A stretch of DNA of 64,000 bases. Source: Ptychodera flava. Lineage: Eukaryota; Hemichordata; Enteropneusta; Ptychoderidae. The stretch is from the NCBI RefSeq assembly GCF_041260155.1, contig NC_091946.1, positions 19,557,353 to 19,621,352 of the forward strand, given 5' to 3'. Below the pieces are notes generated by a model, which was not told the DNA's origin, made no database searches, and was given only the letters and a program-made list of their open reading frames with translations. Positions 36,039-50,419 of the stretch are shown piece by piece. A program made the position numbers and the translations under genes. Every line of letters begins with the position of its first letter. Within the stretch, counting starts at the first letter, position 1.

Positions 36039-36988
36039 GTCGACAAGGCTATCACTAATTCAAACTCACAGCGCATTTTCTTTGCGTCTAAAGAGTCATT
36101 AGTACCGTATCGTGTGAAATCTGTGATGGACAAGTGTCTTATTATGGCTCTATTAGCCGTAACTTTTGAAGTACTTTCAAATACTTTTGACTTCCCTTTT
36201 TGTTCAAAATGTAGAATTTAAATATTTTAGTCCGAAATATTCCCTTTTGAACACTCAAATTAACAGAAAAAGTGCAGAGTCAATGTCTTTTTAGTTAAAA
36301 GTGTCCGCAGTACACTTGTACGAATAGCAGGACTCGGTGCTCTCCAAGGAATAAAGAAGTATTATTAACTTCGTAAGGAATGCATGTGTATACGTAATGT
36401 TCAAAGTTATCGTAAACAACTGAATTTAAATCAGACTAGAGTTAACTTATATGAGGTAAAATTGTATATTGTACACATTGAATTGTGTTTGCAAGGCTTA
36501 TACGTTGCTATTAAAATATACCTCGGTTAAAGAAATAAGAAGATATCAAGTGAAAGGTAAAAGATAATTTAATTAATAACTTAAGATAATTTCTTCAGTC
36601 TCACTGAACTTTCCAGTCAATTCCTGATTTGAACCAAGATGGTTTGTACTGTGTATTGTGTCTGGTGAACATTGTTCGTCTTCAGTGGAGTTTCGGATTT
36701 TTCCATTCTGGTTCCGTATTTTGAGCACGTATGATAATGATGAGAAAAATCTGATAAAGATTAATAAAATTTATAAATTCAATTAAATCAATTTACGGAA
36801 TCTTGCCGTGATGGGTTTCTCTAGGCATGTGATCATGCCTTGTGAACAAACAGTAATTTTGATGAAATCTTTCGACCGTAAAAAACACTCCGATTGCCGA
36901 ATTCGTAACGAGTCATTTGACTAATTTAGTCCTCAGCATGTACCTTTAAAGTAATCTTCGTACGTCTGTCTGTGTGTCTGTTTTTGTA

Positions 36989-37023
<35 letters not shown>

Positions 37024-37054
37024 AGGTAGGTAGGTAGGTAGGTAGGTAGGTAGG
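36989..37054 (+). repeat. (TGTC)n/(GTAG)n microsatellite
   Basis: TGTC repeats switch to GTAG repeats without a gap. Confidence 0.95.
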
Positions 37055-39689
37055 TAGTATAGATGTATATATGTACAGATGTAAGCAGATAGGTCGGTAT
37101 TTACTAACCTTTCGTGTTGACTTAGAGCCATATCAGATACACTTTACAGAGAAAGATAACAATTGCACGCCAAGAAATTGCAAGAATGTAGGTAACTGAT
37201 GGAAAATTCACTGATTAACATGCCCTTCATTTACACGTTGACATGATTATGCCTGGGAAACGTTTTGGCACAAGATGGGTTAATAAACAGGAAATTCCCC
37301 TATAAAAGCCGGATAATCGTAAATCTATGCAAATGTAAAAAAGCCACTCACTGATCGGACGCGCCGTGTTTAGTCCGAGAATCTCATTATTTTTGCCATG
37401 TTTCAGGCGTTAATAGTCATTAAATCTTGCATATGTCTGTGAATATATAGTGAATAAACTTGAGTCAAAAATTATCAGAATGAAATGTTCCCTTTTATCG
37501 GTCGGAGAACGCATATGTTTCAAATATGTACCCTGTTCGACCATTAGACCCTTCTTTGCATATGTCACAAAAGTGCCCACCATCATTATTCAAATTTTAT
37601 CACACTGTCAAAGCGATGCTATGAGAAATCAAAATCTCCCACCCAGTGTATGCAAATGGCTGCGTCATCAGTAATCCCCCTATTGTGCGCCCTCGGCCCT
37701 GTAACTTCCCGTTTTTGTGGAGATCTGGAAAAAACCAAACCGTGAAGGACGCCATTTCACATCACTCAAGAAAGTATGGATATACGCATGGCATTAAAAT
37801 AGTTAATTATGAAGGGAATACAATTGTTGCGTATCCATCACCGAACGTGTCAACCATAGTACACGATCACTTTTTGAAAATGAAGTAAACCTATCGCACT
37901 TTCCTATTGGTTTCCTAACGACACTTGGTCAAGAACGAGATGGCAAAAACATTTTAGGCGAGGTCATACATTTTAATGGACCAACAGAGTGACGTGAATG
38001 CAGTTTCGAAGCTTGTCATGGGCAAAGCAAGTCTACCAATGATTCGATAAAAAATTAGCAAAACACATTCGAATAATATTTAATATTTCACACATTCGGC
38101 TTAGCTGATGCGTCTACTAATAAATAGTTAAGAGACAGATAGATATGAATGTCATGCTGATTACTTTTTCAGTAATTTCTAGCATTTAATGAAAATTCCT
38201 GATTCAGAAATTAAAAACAAATAACAGCGAAGGAAAATAATTTAGCAAAATTAATAACGTGTCATTAATTCTAATTAACTTCTGGTGTAGATTACTGGCT
38301 GTCTTAAATGTATATAAGCCTAATCTTAAAGCATTATACATCAATGGGATTCAAATATACGATGGTACGACAACGGGAAAAGAAAAGCATGTTCGTTATT
38401 CTTTTAACTTTCTTCTGTCTACCTGTCAGCCTTGTCGGCGGAGCTGAATCCACGCGAGCTGGAGACGATTACTACGACGATGGAGAACAAGTCTTCGACG
38501 AAACCCTGGACGTAGACGGAGTCGGTGCACTTGGTGGAGAAGAAGCAAAGTTTAATACACCGGATGCTGTCGACGGTAAGTCGTGCAGTTTGAGATATTT
38601 TAAATCGGTTAATTGAGCTTTGGGATTTTTTCAGATTTGGTTGAAAACTACCTGTTTATTTACAGTAGCGTTGCACTCATTCCTTTGCAGTAAATAAGAG
38701 AAAAACACTGGTACATTGTACGCCCGCTCTGGAGCCCTAATGAGCAATCACTCTAATACAGACGTGAACGTCAAACCACTGGACAACTTAAACGGTATTC
38801 GGATTAGTCAAGCGATCGTGTATTGTATAAGACAATCAAGTGTTCCAAATTGCTATAGCTTACATTTACTTCAAAATGCAATTGAAAGACAAGCATCGAC
38901 AATGTAAAAACTGACCAATACAATTTACAAAACTCTCCTTACGGCAAAGTTAACCATCGTGCAAAGTTAGTAGTATTTCAGAACCTCTAACAAGTCCTGT
39001 CAGTGGTAATTCTCTCTGTGCTCGCTCTCAAGCAAAATATGTTAACATATCACGATTCATACACTTGCTCTGTAAGAGTAAACGTGATTGTTGTGTGGAG
39101 AAAACTGTTGATATTCATAATATATGGTACAGTTATAGTAAAATCTCAAGTTCATACGATGGTATTTGCTGGTTCCAATTTCTGTTCTTGTGCTTCCCAA
39201 ATATCCTTTACCGACATCTTGATCTTCTGTGATATCAATATGAAAATAAATGTAACACTAAGATTTTCATTTTTACAACTTTTCCCTAGTTTATTTAGCG
39301 ACAAAGGACATTTAAGATTGCATGTACTCCCTGTTTTTAATTTATTCTTACTAACAGACTTTGTGTTTTGAAGAACGAAACATGTTTTTATCTCTATTGC
39401 ACTAACAGGTTCCGAATGGCTTTGCTTCAACCACGGAAACTCCAGTTGTAAGGAGACGTTTTACTTCTTCTACAAAAGCCACATTACACATGGGAAGAAG
39501 CTAGAGCCAAATGTCTTGCACACGGCGGGAGTCTCTCAATCATCAGTGATGCTATGGAAGATGCATTTATTCGAGGTAAAGGAGGATATGTTTCCTAATG
39601 ATAATCAAGAACTCCAGGTGTTACCAGAAAAGTGTGAGCATGATCACTGCATACGATGCGTAATTAATGAATATTAAGGTGGGATGCAC

Positions 39690-40015
39690 CTCGAGACAGA
39701 TATTCGACTCTCAAATTTTTACAATCGGCTCCTGATGTACGATTTGTGAAAGCTCATTTTAAAGCTCTTTGAGTTGTGAAGAATTTTCCCCCTCACAGCT
39801 CGCAAAATACGAATAAGAAAATTTTATTAACACAAGGGTGACGGCCACTTTTAATTTCAAATATCGGTAAATGTCAGGTATTTGTTTCTCTGGTACCAAA
39901 ATTTGCACGATGACCCCTGCTTTTTATTATTGAGTTTGTAAGAGAATGATTGAAAGTTACATTGAGGGACGTTTGAGCAACAGTTTAAGTGTTTCACTTT
40001 CGAAGCATACTATCT
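39690..40015. repeat. Interspersed repeat, copy in CTL-E intron 2
   Basis: This shares GACTCTCAAATTTT, AAAGCTCATTTTAAAGCTC and CACTTTCGA-GC landmarks in order with 55676-56000, and part with 42345-42465. Family unknown; no ORF. Confidence 0.6.
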
Positions 40016-40882
40016 TCATTGTTGCTGATGTAATTATTTTGAGTGAGAACGCTTTGCACAAATGATTACCTATATGTTTCGCTGAAAGTTCCGAAGTCTA
40101 ATCATAGAATTACATTGAACCACACTTGCCAGATACGAACGTTTCCGTCTGACCGCAACGTATAAAAAACGCCATACTTTTGTGAACATAAAACAGAATT
40201 GGCGGCAAATAGGCAGATTTTCTCCTCCAGGTCAATTTTGCCATCGTTCCATATCATTAACTATTTATATCCTATGACATTAAAATCTAAATCAATTCTA
40301 ATTTTGTATGTAAAGTGTCATTTAGATTACAAGCACTTAGCCTCAAATCTCTTCTGTTTGAATTCTATTCCAGATATTGCAGTTCGAAAGGGGTCAAACA
40401 TATGGATTGGTTTAAATGATAGGCCGAAGAAAGGCGTGTGGCAATAGGACAGCGGTGAAAAGGTAATCTGTGTTTACAACTTTTAACAGGAAGTTCATTT
40501 TTTTCTTCATCGAGACATAATCTTCCTTCCCCAGCCTTTGAACATCTGTCCTTCCATTTTAGTGTTGTATTATAAAAGTAAACTTTATTTAACTATCGTT
40601 TTGATATACGTTTTAAATGGCTTACCAAATTTGACAAGTTCAACTTGTCAAACTCACTCATCCGTCTGCTTAAGATTTCACCAAACCGACAAAGAACATC
40701 TCGTCAAATATGTACATCATTTTTATACATTCGTTAGACCGAAAAACCTGTTTCTGACAAGGTCTCTTTGCAATTTTGAAGGCTGCAAAACCTACTGTAC
40801 ATTTTGCCCCTCTAAACGTATTTCATCTTCTTCGCTTTTCAGAAAGGAAGCCCACAGCATAGCGAAGTGTATCTGTTTGTGT

Positions 40883-40927
40883 GCGAATGTGAGTGTGTGT
40901 GAGTGTGTGTATGTGTGTGTGAGTGCA
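40883..40927 (+). repeat. (GT)n microsatellite
   Basis: Imperfect GTGTGTGA repeats in CTL-E intron 3. Confidence 0.85.
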
Positions 40928-42105
40928 TATATCAAAAACAAGTGATTATTAAAATCAAGTCAGATATCATATGCGTGATAGGTTTTAGCAGCTCTCCTAA
41001 ATGGCCGTCAGCAGGCAATTTGTTACATTTTCTCTAATATCTTTCCATTCATATTTGCTCCAATGGCAATATACTATTATATCCAAATCGATATCCTTTT
41101 GCTTATCAATATGACCCGATATTGCGTATGACCTGTGATATATTTCAAGTAGGCAACCAAACTAGAGTTGAAATAAATATTGTAACTTTACAACTTTAAA
41201 TGCAACAAACCCTGTTGACGGGAGTTAGATCAATGTCAGCTTTAGTAGTTACAAAAAATCATCGTGGGCTAGACCATTTAAATATCTGGTGATAAAAATA
41301 CCCTCATATTATATTTCGCATTTTATCTGTTATAACTGTTGCTATGTATATTAACACATATTGATATCTATCAACTGTATCCCAGGTAGTTTACTACAAC
41401 TGGAAACCAGGGGAACCTAACAACCATTACCGCAATGAGTACTGTGTAGAAATACCAAGACAAAGCAATGGTCTGGGGAATGATGTGAACTGCCAAAACA
41501 AAATGGGGTATATCTGTGTAAAATAAGGGTTACACTCTCCAAAACCTTATATATCAGGCAAGTAGACCTTATTCCGTCATTTGTGTTTATCAATATGATC
41601 ACAGGATAACAAGAGATCGACCAAATTATATACATGATTTGGGGATGGATGAGCAATTGAGTATCTGAAAGAATGTGACAAATAATCAAATGAACATCAT
41701 ATCTTGTAAAGAATATAAATTACAAAGAATTAATGCTGAACAGGTTAACGAAGATGATTGAAAGCTACAAACAGCATTGTTGAATAATCTTGAATACACT
41801 ATTCCTACTGTTCTATACTCTGGAAAACATCCATACCCCTGAGACCAAAAATTAGACAATATTTAAGGAGATTCTGATTGTCCAGCTAATTTACTTGTCT
41901 TGTTATAATGATTAGGGTTTCATTCGAATTTTATTTTTATAAGTGTAAGGACGCAATCTCAATATTATAATTTCCTTATTCTCACATTTTTGCTGTCAAG
42001 CTATGAAGTGAGACGTTGTTTTGCTGTTAGTCAATTTTTGCGCTGTGTCATGCATTTGTTGATATTCATGCATATTTGCTTAAAATTTTAACATTTTTGG
42101 ATGAC

Positions 42106-42111
42106 AATAAA
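42106..42111 (+). promoter_or_regulatory. Possible poly(A) signal of CTL-E
   Basis: AATAAA about 580 nt after the exon 4 stop. There is nothing better nearer. Function is doubtful because the gene is decayed. Confidence 0.3.
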
Positions 42112-42468
42112 AAGTAAAGTCTTCAGGTAAAACTTCTGGTAAATCTTCAAAGTCTGTAGGTGTTGACTGTGATGTGATCTTTACAAATGTATGATGGCGT
42201 TTGCAAATTCCCTAGGGACAAATGTGAGCGTCGTTGCTCCATTTGAAGAAAGCGAAAGGGAATATCTTGCTGTATTTTATGCTGAGTTTATTGGTTGCTC
42301 TAATTCAAATCATACTGAAAGAAACAGAAAGATGCACCCCGGGGACACATATTCGGGCTGTCAAACTTTTACAATTCTTTTCTGATCTACCTCTTAAGGG
42401 GGCTCATTTTAAAGCTTTTGGAGTACGAAAACATTTCATGGTCTTAAGTTTTCGAACATCAAAAGTGT

Positions 42469-42470
42469 TA

Positions 42471-42522
<52 letters not shown>

Positions 42523-42549
42523 GTTGTTGTTGTTGTTGTTGTTGTTGTT
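42469..42549 (+). repeat. (TTA)n followed by (TTG)n microsatellite
   Basis: TTA repeats change to TTG repeats near 42522. Confidence 0.95.
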
Positions 42550-42579
42550 AATAATCATAATCATAATTGTTTCTGTGTT

Positions 42580-43530
42580 TGTTTGTTTCAGATGAATTGA
42601 CCCGGCAAAGGTTCTAATCGTCTGACTAACCAGTACACATATCTGATTGACATTAATGTCGACAAACTACTCGCAATGTTTCCTTTGGATTTCCTTTTTT
42701 CCTTTCTAAGATAGAACGCTTATTTATGTTTGGTTGTACTGTGGGATGTTCTTCGTTATGTGTGCATAACCTGCAAAATAAAACGGACTATACACTATAT
42801 TTTTACACTGCGTAAAATAGGAAACTTTTTTGCAAGTGGTTTCCATGAGCAGAATTCATGCAGTTGGATTATGCCTGAGGTATTTTTGTATCGGACGCTA
42901 TTTCGGTTTTGTTTCATTTACTTTATTGCGCATGGCGCACATGTATAGTAACAACAATATCTGTCACACGCCAGTACCGTAAACCATTTCAACTTGTGAA
43001 TCAATACCGTATCTTTTCCAAGACACAGAAAGAACATACCCTTAAACTCGTCGAGGACATGTTATCTTATGGTTATGTACGCCTGTCTAGGAATACGTGA
43101 GAAAGGCTTTGGCGTTACAGGCGTTTCGCGTTGTATATAATCATAGTTTAAATGGCAGCACAATAAATTGATACCCAGATTCGTCGCTTAGAGGGGGAGT
43201 GTAGAGAGCGCCCCCGAGCGACGGATCTTTCAGTCTATTTGAAAGCCTGCAAAGTATTAAAAATAACAGTAAAACGAAAGAAATGTCGCATATCAGCTTG
43301 CGCGGTGGCCGCTATAACAACTTCAGAGTTGGAAATTACCACCTGCCTTGTGCAGGTCGATTGTTAGTACGGAAGGTCTAATTTCAAAGAGACAGGGTCA
43401 ATGGGTAGCTTGAAATAATTGCGGAATTCTGTTTGATGTATCAAGTACGTGAATCACATAATAATCAGGGCAGACACTGTTTTGCTCAGCATGAAAGATT
43501 CCAAAGTCACCTGCCAGGTCGTCTGATTGT
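42580..43530. repeat. CTL-E downstream block, also present at 49860-51570
   Basis: Landmarks in the same order: TTTCAGATGAATTGAC against TTCCAGACGAATTGAC, ACCGTAAACCATT, GAAACGAAAGAAA-like sequence with GTGGCGGCC/GGTGGCCGC, and CAAAGTCACCTGCCA against CAAAGTTACCAG. No coding frame is conserved between the copies. At 43183-43230 a GC-rich hairpin pairs CGTCGC...GGGGG with CCCCC...GCGACG. Confidence 0.6.
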
Positions 43531-44082
43531 AATTTGCCTCAAATTTCCTGCACAGACAACATGTTCATAATGTTTATTTTGAAGGTTTTTTTGTACTTTA
43601 ATCAAATCTACTGTCTAAATCTACTGTCTATCGACTACCATTATTTAACGTACTTGTTATCTCATACGTTTTTTTCGTGAGCATGCATCCTGAAAGGTTG
43701 GCTGACAATTACCACTTCATTTTTATAGTTCATTGCCACTGCGTCTCGCTTTTTATCTTTCCGTTACCTTTCGCTTTTAACCTTTCATGATTGTGTGTGC
43801 TTTATTCGTCTCGTGCTTCAGTATCCACGTCACTACGGTCTCAGTCTGTTTTCGCTCATCCATTCCCGGTTTTTTACGTCGCTGCGCATTTTAGTCTCTG
43901 CTTTGCAATTGTTTTATTTCCGCTGGTCGGTTAGTATTTTACTATATTTGTTTTAACTTTGCTCTTTAATTTAACGAGTACTGTATTTCCCGCTAGTCGG
44001 TCAATTTTTTATTGAATTACCACTTATATTCAGGTATAAAAGGTTCTGAAAAGATATACTCTTGATTTCTGCAAAGTAAATA
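43531..44082. other. Spacer, nothing recognisable
   Basis: AT-rich sequence between the CTL-E downstream block and the LINE 3' end. No gene is seen. Confidence 0.4.
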
Positions 44083-44800
44083 TTCATTCATTCATTCTTA
44101 CTTTATTCACTTTACACTAAATTGTTAGAAAACAAAATACAAAATACAACAGAAAATATAATGACAAAGCGAATAGGAGGCTGGAAAATAGTGTAAAAAC
44201 ACTAGTCAAGTCCCACCCCCTTCTCTAGTTGGAGAAAAATTACATTATAGTAGTTGGGCACTTATTATTACCAATCAATAAGAACTCAATTCAATCATTC
44301 TCTAAAAAATACTTCATTTGCTTTTTAAATGAAATTCTAGAACTTAAAACACGTATATTTTCAGGAAGATTGTTCCAGAGCTTTACTCCAGCATATCTTA
44401 AAGAATGCTTCGGAATCCCCGCATTTGTATTGTATTTTGGAATAAGAAGGTTACCCTTTTCTTTCGATCTGGTACGATAAGAATGCTGCAATGAAGAGAA
44501 AAACTGTGAAGTTCCAGATGGTAACTTGCCATTTAAAGCATCATGTACAAACAAAGAGAGTTGCAAGTCACGTTGTTTATAGACATTCAAAATATGCAAT
44601 TTTCTAAACAGTGGTGAGGTATGTGCCAGACGGTCTGATCCGGCCAGTATACGTACAATCCTTTTTTGCATAAGTAATATTGGTGTCCAAAAAGATGAAT
44701 AAGTATTCCCCCAAGTTTCTATTGCATAGGAAATATGGGGTGGATAAAACAGTTGTACAAAAGTACAATTATACAGGGTGAAACAATATCTCTTCACTTA
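44083..44800 (-). mobile_element. 5'-truncated LINE (jockey/CR1-like group), 3' end
   Basis: The minus-strand frame 44291-44797 stays open for 168 residues and ends naturally. It matches the C-terminal end of LINE reverse-transcriptase proteins: ISYAIETWGNTYSS, LLMQKRIVRILAGSD, AHTSPLFRKLHILN and GVKLWNNLPENIR. The catalytic RT core is absent, lost by 5' truncation. After the stop a ~200-bp 3' UTR ends in four copies of ATTC/GAAT (44083-44099), the microsatellite tail seen in CR1/L2-type LINEs. The open frame suggests a fairly young insertion. Exact clade not determined. Confidence 0.85.
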
Positions 44801-47800
44801 TAAAGAATACCAGTCTTCGAAATATCGAAATTCATCGGGCGAAAAGTAGTTAAATATTCATCGGTATATGACATTACATAAGTGGAGAGTTCAAAATTTA
44901 CATTAGTTCAAAATTTACATTTGTTCAACGGTATCTATAAATTAAATGCCGTGCATGAACTGTTTAGTGATCGAAAGTTTTACGTGTAAAGAGATTCCAA
45001 AAATGTATTATTTGCCGGTACAGCATGGACAATGCGTTGGAAAAAGCTTCCTGAATGTTGTTTTGAGCGTACACATGTACGAAACTTTTATTGGATTTCA
45101 ATAGTGAGCGTCATGGTCTGTACAAGACGGAACTAGAATCGAAAAATACACGACTCTATCCGACATAAATTACCACCCCACGCTGAGCAAAAAGGACATA
45201 TCTGATTGGTTGATGTTGTGGCGTCTGTTTTCGCCACAAACAGCAAGTTTTAAGCGAAACGGCATTCTCAAGTAAGAAAAATCATAATGAAATACAAAGT
45301 TACGGTGATGGTACAAAAAAAGATTTATGATATTGCTGTGATCGTTTCATTCTTACTAATGTCAGGGGAAGCGAACGTTATATACGGGAACTATTCGGAG
45401 CTGGTTCTAATAGTTTATATTCACTGCAATCTTATTTTGCATAACAAGAGGGATACCAGAGAGAAACGATATATATTATTCCCTGACTTTACTCTTGTCT
45501 ACAATAGCGTTGAACTCGATTTCAGGTTAATTACTAGATAGAGCTGCACGCGCACGACATCGGACTACGCTGCCTAAAATTTGGACAAATTTTGTTGTTG
45601 CACGCGCGGCTGTTGATGCAGCTTGTAGTCTAAGCCATAAATTCATATGGATTAGTGCGACTTTAAGTAACCATTTTAATACTAGTAGGTTTTATTTTCG
45701 TCGTTTATGCGGAAAGTGCGGACAAATATTTATCTATGGATATTAATGAGAGAGAAAATGACGTCATTTGCGATCAGCGCTGTAGAGACATCAACACCGA
45801 ACACATGTGACCACATGACCCGCTAAACCCCTTAAATCGTAGTATTAGTACAGTTGACCGCCAGCAAATTCAGTTGCAACGGAAGAACAAACCGTGCAAG
45901 GGGTTGACTTCTGGGTGTTACCATCTTTGAGTGGTGAGAATGGGCTTCGATGATGTCTCAGTAGTGAGCTCCAGTTCCACATCAGGCGATGTGCTTATTC
46001 ATATCAGACAGTGTTGAATCACGTGTCATAAAGTCAGAGGCAATACGGTTGCTGATACCAAAGAGTGCCAGATCCTCCGTCAATTCAAATAATTCCAGCT
46101 AACAGTAAATACGACCAGCAAACATGTAGTATATTCTGAATGTGAATATCAAAAGGATACAATCAATCATGTTGCTTTTCTTGGTGAACGATCTTCATAG
46201 CTGACCTGGATTGTCAGGAAAAGCAAAAGACGAAATTATATGAAGCATGTGTTACACACATATTCCGGACACTTGACCTTTCCCTCCAATGTTGACATTA
46301 TGTCCATAAAGTCCAATCATAACGTAGTTCTACTGAGCTTGGCACATATTTTGGCATAGATTTCAACTAAAAGAGGCACAGCCTATTGCTCCAGACACGT
46401 TCCCCAACCAGTCAAAGGTCAAGGTGCCATCGTACAAAACAGAAATACTGTAAGTGAACCCAATCGTTTTCTGCAAAGTAATCGATACTATAAAATGTGC
46501 AATCCAATAGTATTCTAAGAAACTTCGAAAGCTTGAAAAAGTTGTCAGATTGCTGTCTCCGCAAAGACACCGGATATTGTACGATATGAAGCTCCAGGAA
46601 CTCCACTTAATATCTCTGGAGAGTCTGCGACGTCCTTGCTTGATTTCTGCTACACAAACATCGAAAATCATTAAAAATTTCATCGATTTATGAAATTACA
46701 TAAGTGACGAGTTCAAAATTGACACGTGTTTAACAGTCTCCATAAATTACATGAAAATTTCATGCATGGACTATTCAGTGATCAAGGTTTTACGAGTGAA
46801 GCGATTTCAAAACTGTATCATTTGCCAGTACGGCATGAACAACGCGTTTGAAAAAGCTTCGAGCCAATATTCCGTGAACAGGAACAATTTTCCTGAATGT
46901 TGTTTTGAACGTAAACATGTACTAAACCTTTATTGTATTTCAATAGTGGGCGCCACGGCCTTTACAAGACGGAACTAGAATCGAAAAATACACAATTCCA
47001 TCCCACTGACACCCCACGCTGAGCAATAAAAGACACATCTGATTGGTTAATGTTGTCGCGTCTGCCTTCTCCAGCAATGAGCAAGCTTTAAGTGAAACCG
47101 GCATTCTCAAGTAAGAAAATTATAATGAATACAACAAGACAGTTTTTGTACAAAGTTGTGGTGATGGTACAAAAGTGATTTATGATATTACCTTGAGTAT
47201 TTGTGATCGTTTTACTCGTAAAAATGTCAGGGGAAGCGAACGTTATATACCAGAACTATTCCAATTAGGTTCTAATAATTATAATATGCACAAAGTGTCT
47301 CGGCAGATACAGAACTACCAAAATCAGATGCACCATAGGTTCGCTCCAGTACCTAAGGTAAAACCATTTGAAAACAGAAAGCCCTTATACGTTCTAAGAA
47401 AAAAGTGGAAGTTGCCCACAACAAAATCTGAGGTAATGATAGTCATAACTACCAAACACGTAGAACAGATAGGGTAGTTACTTTTAGGGCAGGAGAATAA
47501 GCGTTTAAGATATCTGTGTAAACACTTCCCTTTACGCATCCGTGTGGCGGTATTCAGTCACGCGCCATAAAGGTCAGAGCAATACAGTGACTGATACCAA
47601 GTGATGTCTTACCACCAGACTCCAACGCAATCAAAAACGTTCCAACTAAACGTAAATACGACTACCATCAAGATACAATATTTCTGGAACATGAGTAGCA
47701 AAAAAAACTACAGTTTAGATCCCTGTTGGCTAGTTTTTCCCTGAACAAGTGTTTGTTTGAGTACAGAGTTCTGAGGTAAATTTCAGGGGGAAATCAAATA

Positions 47801-50419
47801 AAATATGTTTGTATGAATGTCTGTGACATCTGACTTTTTACTCGAATATTGACATTTCGCTCATAAATGTCCTGCATGAAGTAATATTACCATGCTGTAT
47901 ATATCTTGAAATGGAACTCAGCTATTGGAGGTAGACTTTATGGTTATTTTCACGCATGCTCGACACACCATAGATTCCATGGCGTCACCAAAACAGTGGC
48001 TGATACCGATACGTGTCTTACAAACACACACAAATTCAGTCAAATCATTGCAAGCAAGCAAACAGTAAATATGGCTACCGTAGAGAAAAGCAGTGATGTC
48101 ACTATTGTCCTTTTAGGTAAAAATGGAAACCAAAGGATGTCTCTATACTAATCAGTATATACAAGTGCTTTATTGTGCGCTTGAATATCATGCAAATTTT
48201 CACGCGAAAGGTGGTAATAATGTCAGGATAATGAGTATATGATAATATTGTAGGATGCATCATAAATGATGGTTTTCGTGAGATAGCTGTATCATTGTTC
48301 CAGTAGCATTGGCACTCGTAGCAGAATTATACGTAGCAATATCCATTGATGTCTGAGAAGCCCTTATCTATGTTTATAACAAGTGTAGTTGGCCATGAAT
48401 GAAATCTGGTGATGAGATGACCAAATAAATACCAAGTATTTTGAAGAGATGTTTAGTTCATAAGCTTTCGGGGTAGGGGAAAGGCTTTTTAAAATGTCTC
48501 ATTGTTAATCTAATTTCTCTATACAGTAGTATACGTATTCATGACGAACAGTATTCTGTACAAAATTTGCCTGAACAATTGCTGAAATAGTAATCGACAT
48601 TACATGCATTGCGAGTTATAATTGTTAGTGTTGACGGATTTTTTGTCTGCATAGCATTGAAAATGTCTGGGGAAATCCCCTACAACAGCATTCTAAGAAC
48701 AATGTTCATGGAAATGGCTCGGGATACACACATTTTACTAACTTTTATTGATTGAAATTAATTGTGAGCATGGCAGCCTGTAAAAAACGGAACTGCAACA
48801 GACCAATTCACGACTTTAGGCGAGATAAAAAATTACATTGAACACTAAAAGGTAGAAAACAAATAGGTCGTCAAGCCATGAATATCATTATCATATTTAA
48901 GAGACAATAGGAGCATGATTCTGTTTGTGACGTTGTTCCAGGTGTTCTACACCACTTTAAATATTTTCTAAGTGATTCTGATATCTTGAAAAAGAACAAA
49001 TCGTAACGAAATACAACATATTTTCTCCGTAGGAACAGAAGTTGTAAAGTACGGGATTTCAGTAGTTTCCTTGCATGAAAATGGTTTAGTTGGATGAACG
49101 TGACATAGGCATGTAACATTCAAACTGAAAATATCTCTGACGTCTTTCTCTTTCTCCATTAGTATAATTATGACATGCACTAATTGTCTTGGCAGATACA
49201 GAGCTACCAAAATCAGTTGCACAATAAATTCGCTCCAGTACCTATAAAGAAAAACCATTTGACAACTGAAAAGCCCTTATCCCTTCTAATAAAAAGTGAA
49301 GTTGACCTCGAACGAAATCTGATGTAGTGTGAGTCGTAACTACCAAGCGCGTGGAACAGTTTAGGTAGTTACTTTTAGGGTAGACGAATAAGTGTTTAAG
49401 ATATATCTGTATTCACTTCCCTTTCCGCATCCGCTGTTATTCACATCTGATGGTGTTCGGTCATATGTCATAAAGGTCAGAGCAATAGAGTGACTGATAC
49501 CAAGTGATGTCTTACAATCAACCTCCAACTCCATAGAAATATTCTCAGCAAAATGTAAATACGGCTACCATAACGATATAATATTTATGGTGCATGAGTA
49601 GCAAAAAACACAACAATTTAGACCCCTATTGACTGATTTTTCCTGAATAAGTGCCTGTTTGGTTACAGAGTCCTGAGGAAAATCCCAGGGGAAAATTCAA
49701 TAAAGTGTGTTTCTATGCATGTCTGTGACACCTGACTTTTTACTCGAATGTTGACATTTCGCACATAAATGTCCTTCACGGAGTAACTATAATTTACCGT
49801 ACATATCGTTGGGTGGACTTTATTGTTGTTCTGTCATTTATTTATGACATTTATTTCTTTTTTTTCCAGACGAATTGACTCTGGAAATGTTCCAGTCTTC
49901 TGACTGAGCAATTTACGTGGAATTTCATTGAATTTAATTTCTACACACCACTTCTCTGTTTCTTGCAAAATTTGAATATTTCTTTACTTCAGGATTTACT
50001 TTAGGACTTTCTTCTTGACTTGTTTGTTTCTGGCACAGACAAATATAGACAGACTGGAAACGCGGCATGCCTTTTGTTCCATGGTCGTCTCGGTAGACTA
50101 TTGGCTTTTCATATTAAAATGACCTTCAAAGGTGTTAAACTTTTTGGAGACTTTGTTTGTGGTTGATAATTGCACGAGATTATGCGAAAAATACGACGAG
50201 ATGGCATCGTACTGCCAGTCGCGTAGCAACCATAGTTACTTTGTGAGCTCTCAGGCCAGAAACACTGCTTCACGCCAATCAAAACATAACACGCCAGCAG
50301 TTTCATAAACATGTCCTTCCTTGACGAACGTGTAAAAGGCGGTATGACTGACCGTAAACCATTGAGTAAAACCAGACAGTATCGATAAAAGACTTTCAAA
50401 TTTGGTTCAAACACACTCA

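Larger units (their letters stand above)
38362..41526 (+). pseudogene. CTL-E: decayed C-type lectin of the CTL-D subfamily
   Basis: Exons 38362-38575, 39409-39575, 40374-40462 and 41386-41526 align with CTL-D and keep good GT-AG sites and phases 1, 1, 0. Exon 1 encodes a signal peptide (MFVILLTFFCLPVSLVGG) and an acidic linker. Exon 2 is one base short (167 nt against 168) near 39490, which shifts the frame inside the region equivalent to HRYTWYEARTKC. Exon 3 has WIGLNDRP but its second Trp (WKW in CTL-D) is a TAG. Exon 4 is open and has NWKPGEPNN, but WND is changed to GND. These three changes make it a probable pseudogene. A base error in the assembly could explain one of them, but hardly all. 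Confidence 0.85.

Noticed and set aside
38716-38907. 63-residue frame in CTL-E intron 1
   Set aside because: No homology to any lectin exon and no acceptor or donor in phase.
45287-45541. 84-residue frame with a signal-peptide-like start
   Set aside because: The duplicate at about 47120-47190 has a stop in the same place, so the frame is not conserved.
47175-47477. 100-residue plus-strand frame with QIQNYQNQ
   Set aside because: The paralogous module at 49190-49380 differs by a frame-breaking length change, so coding is unlikely.
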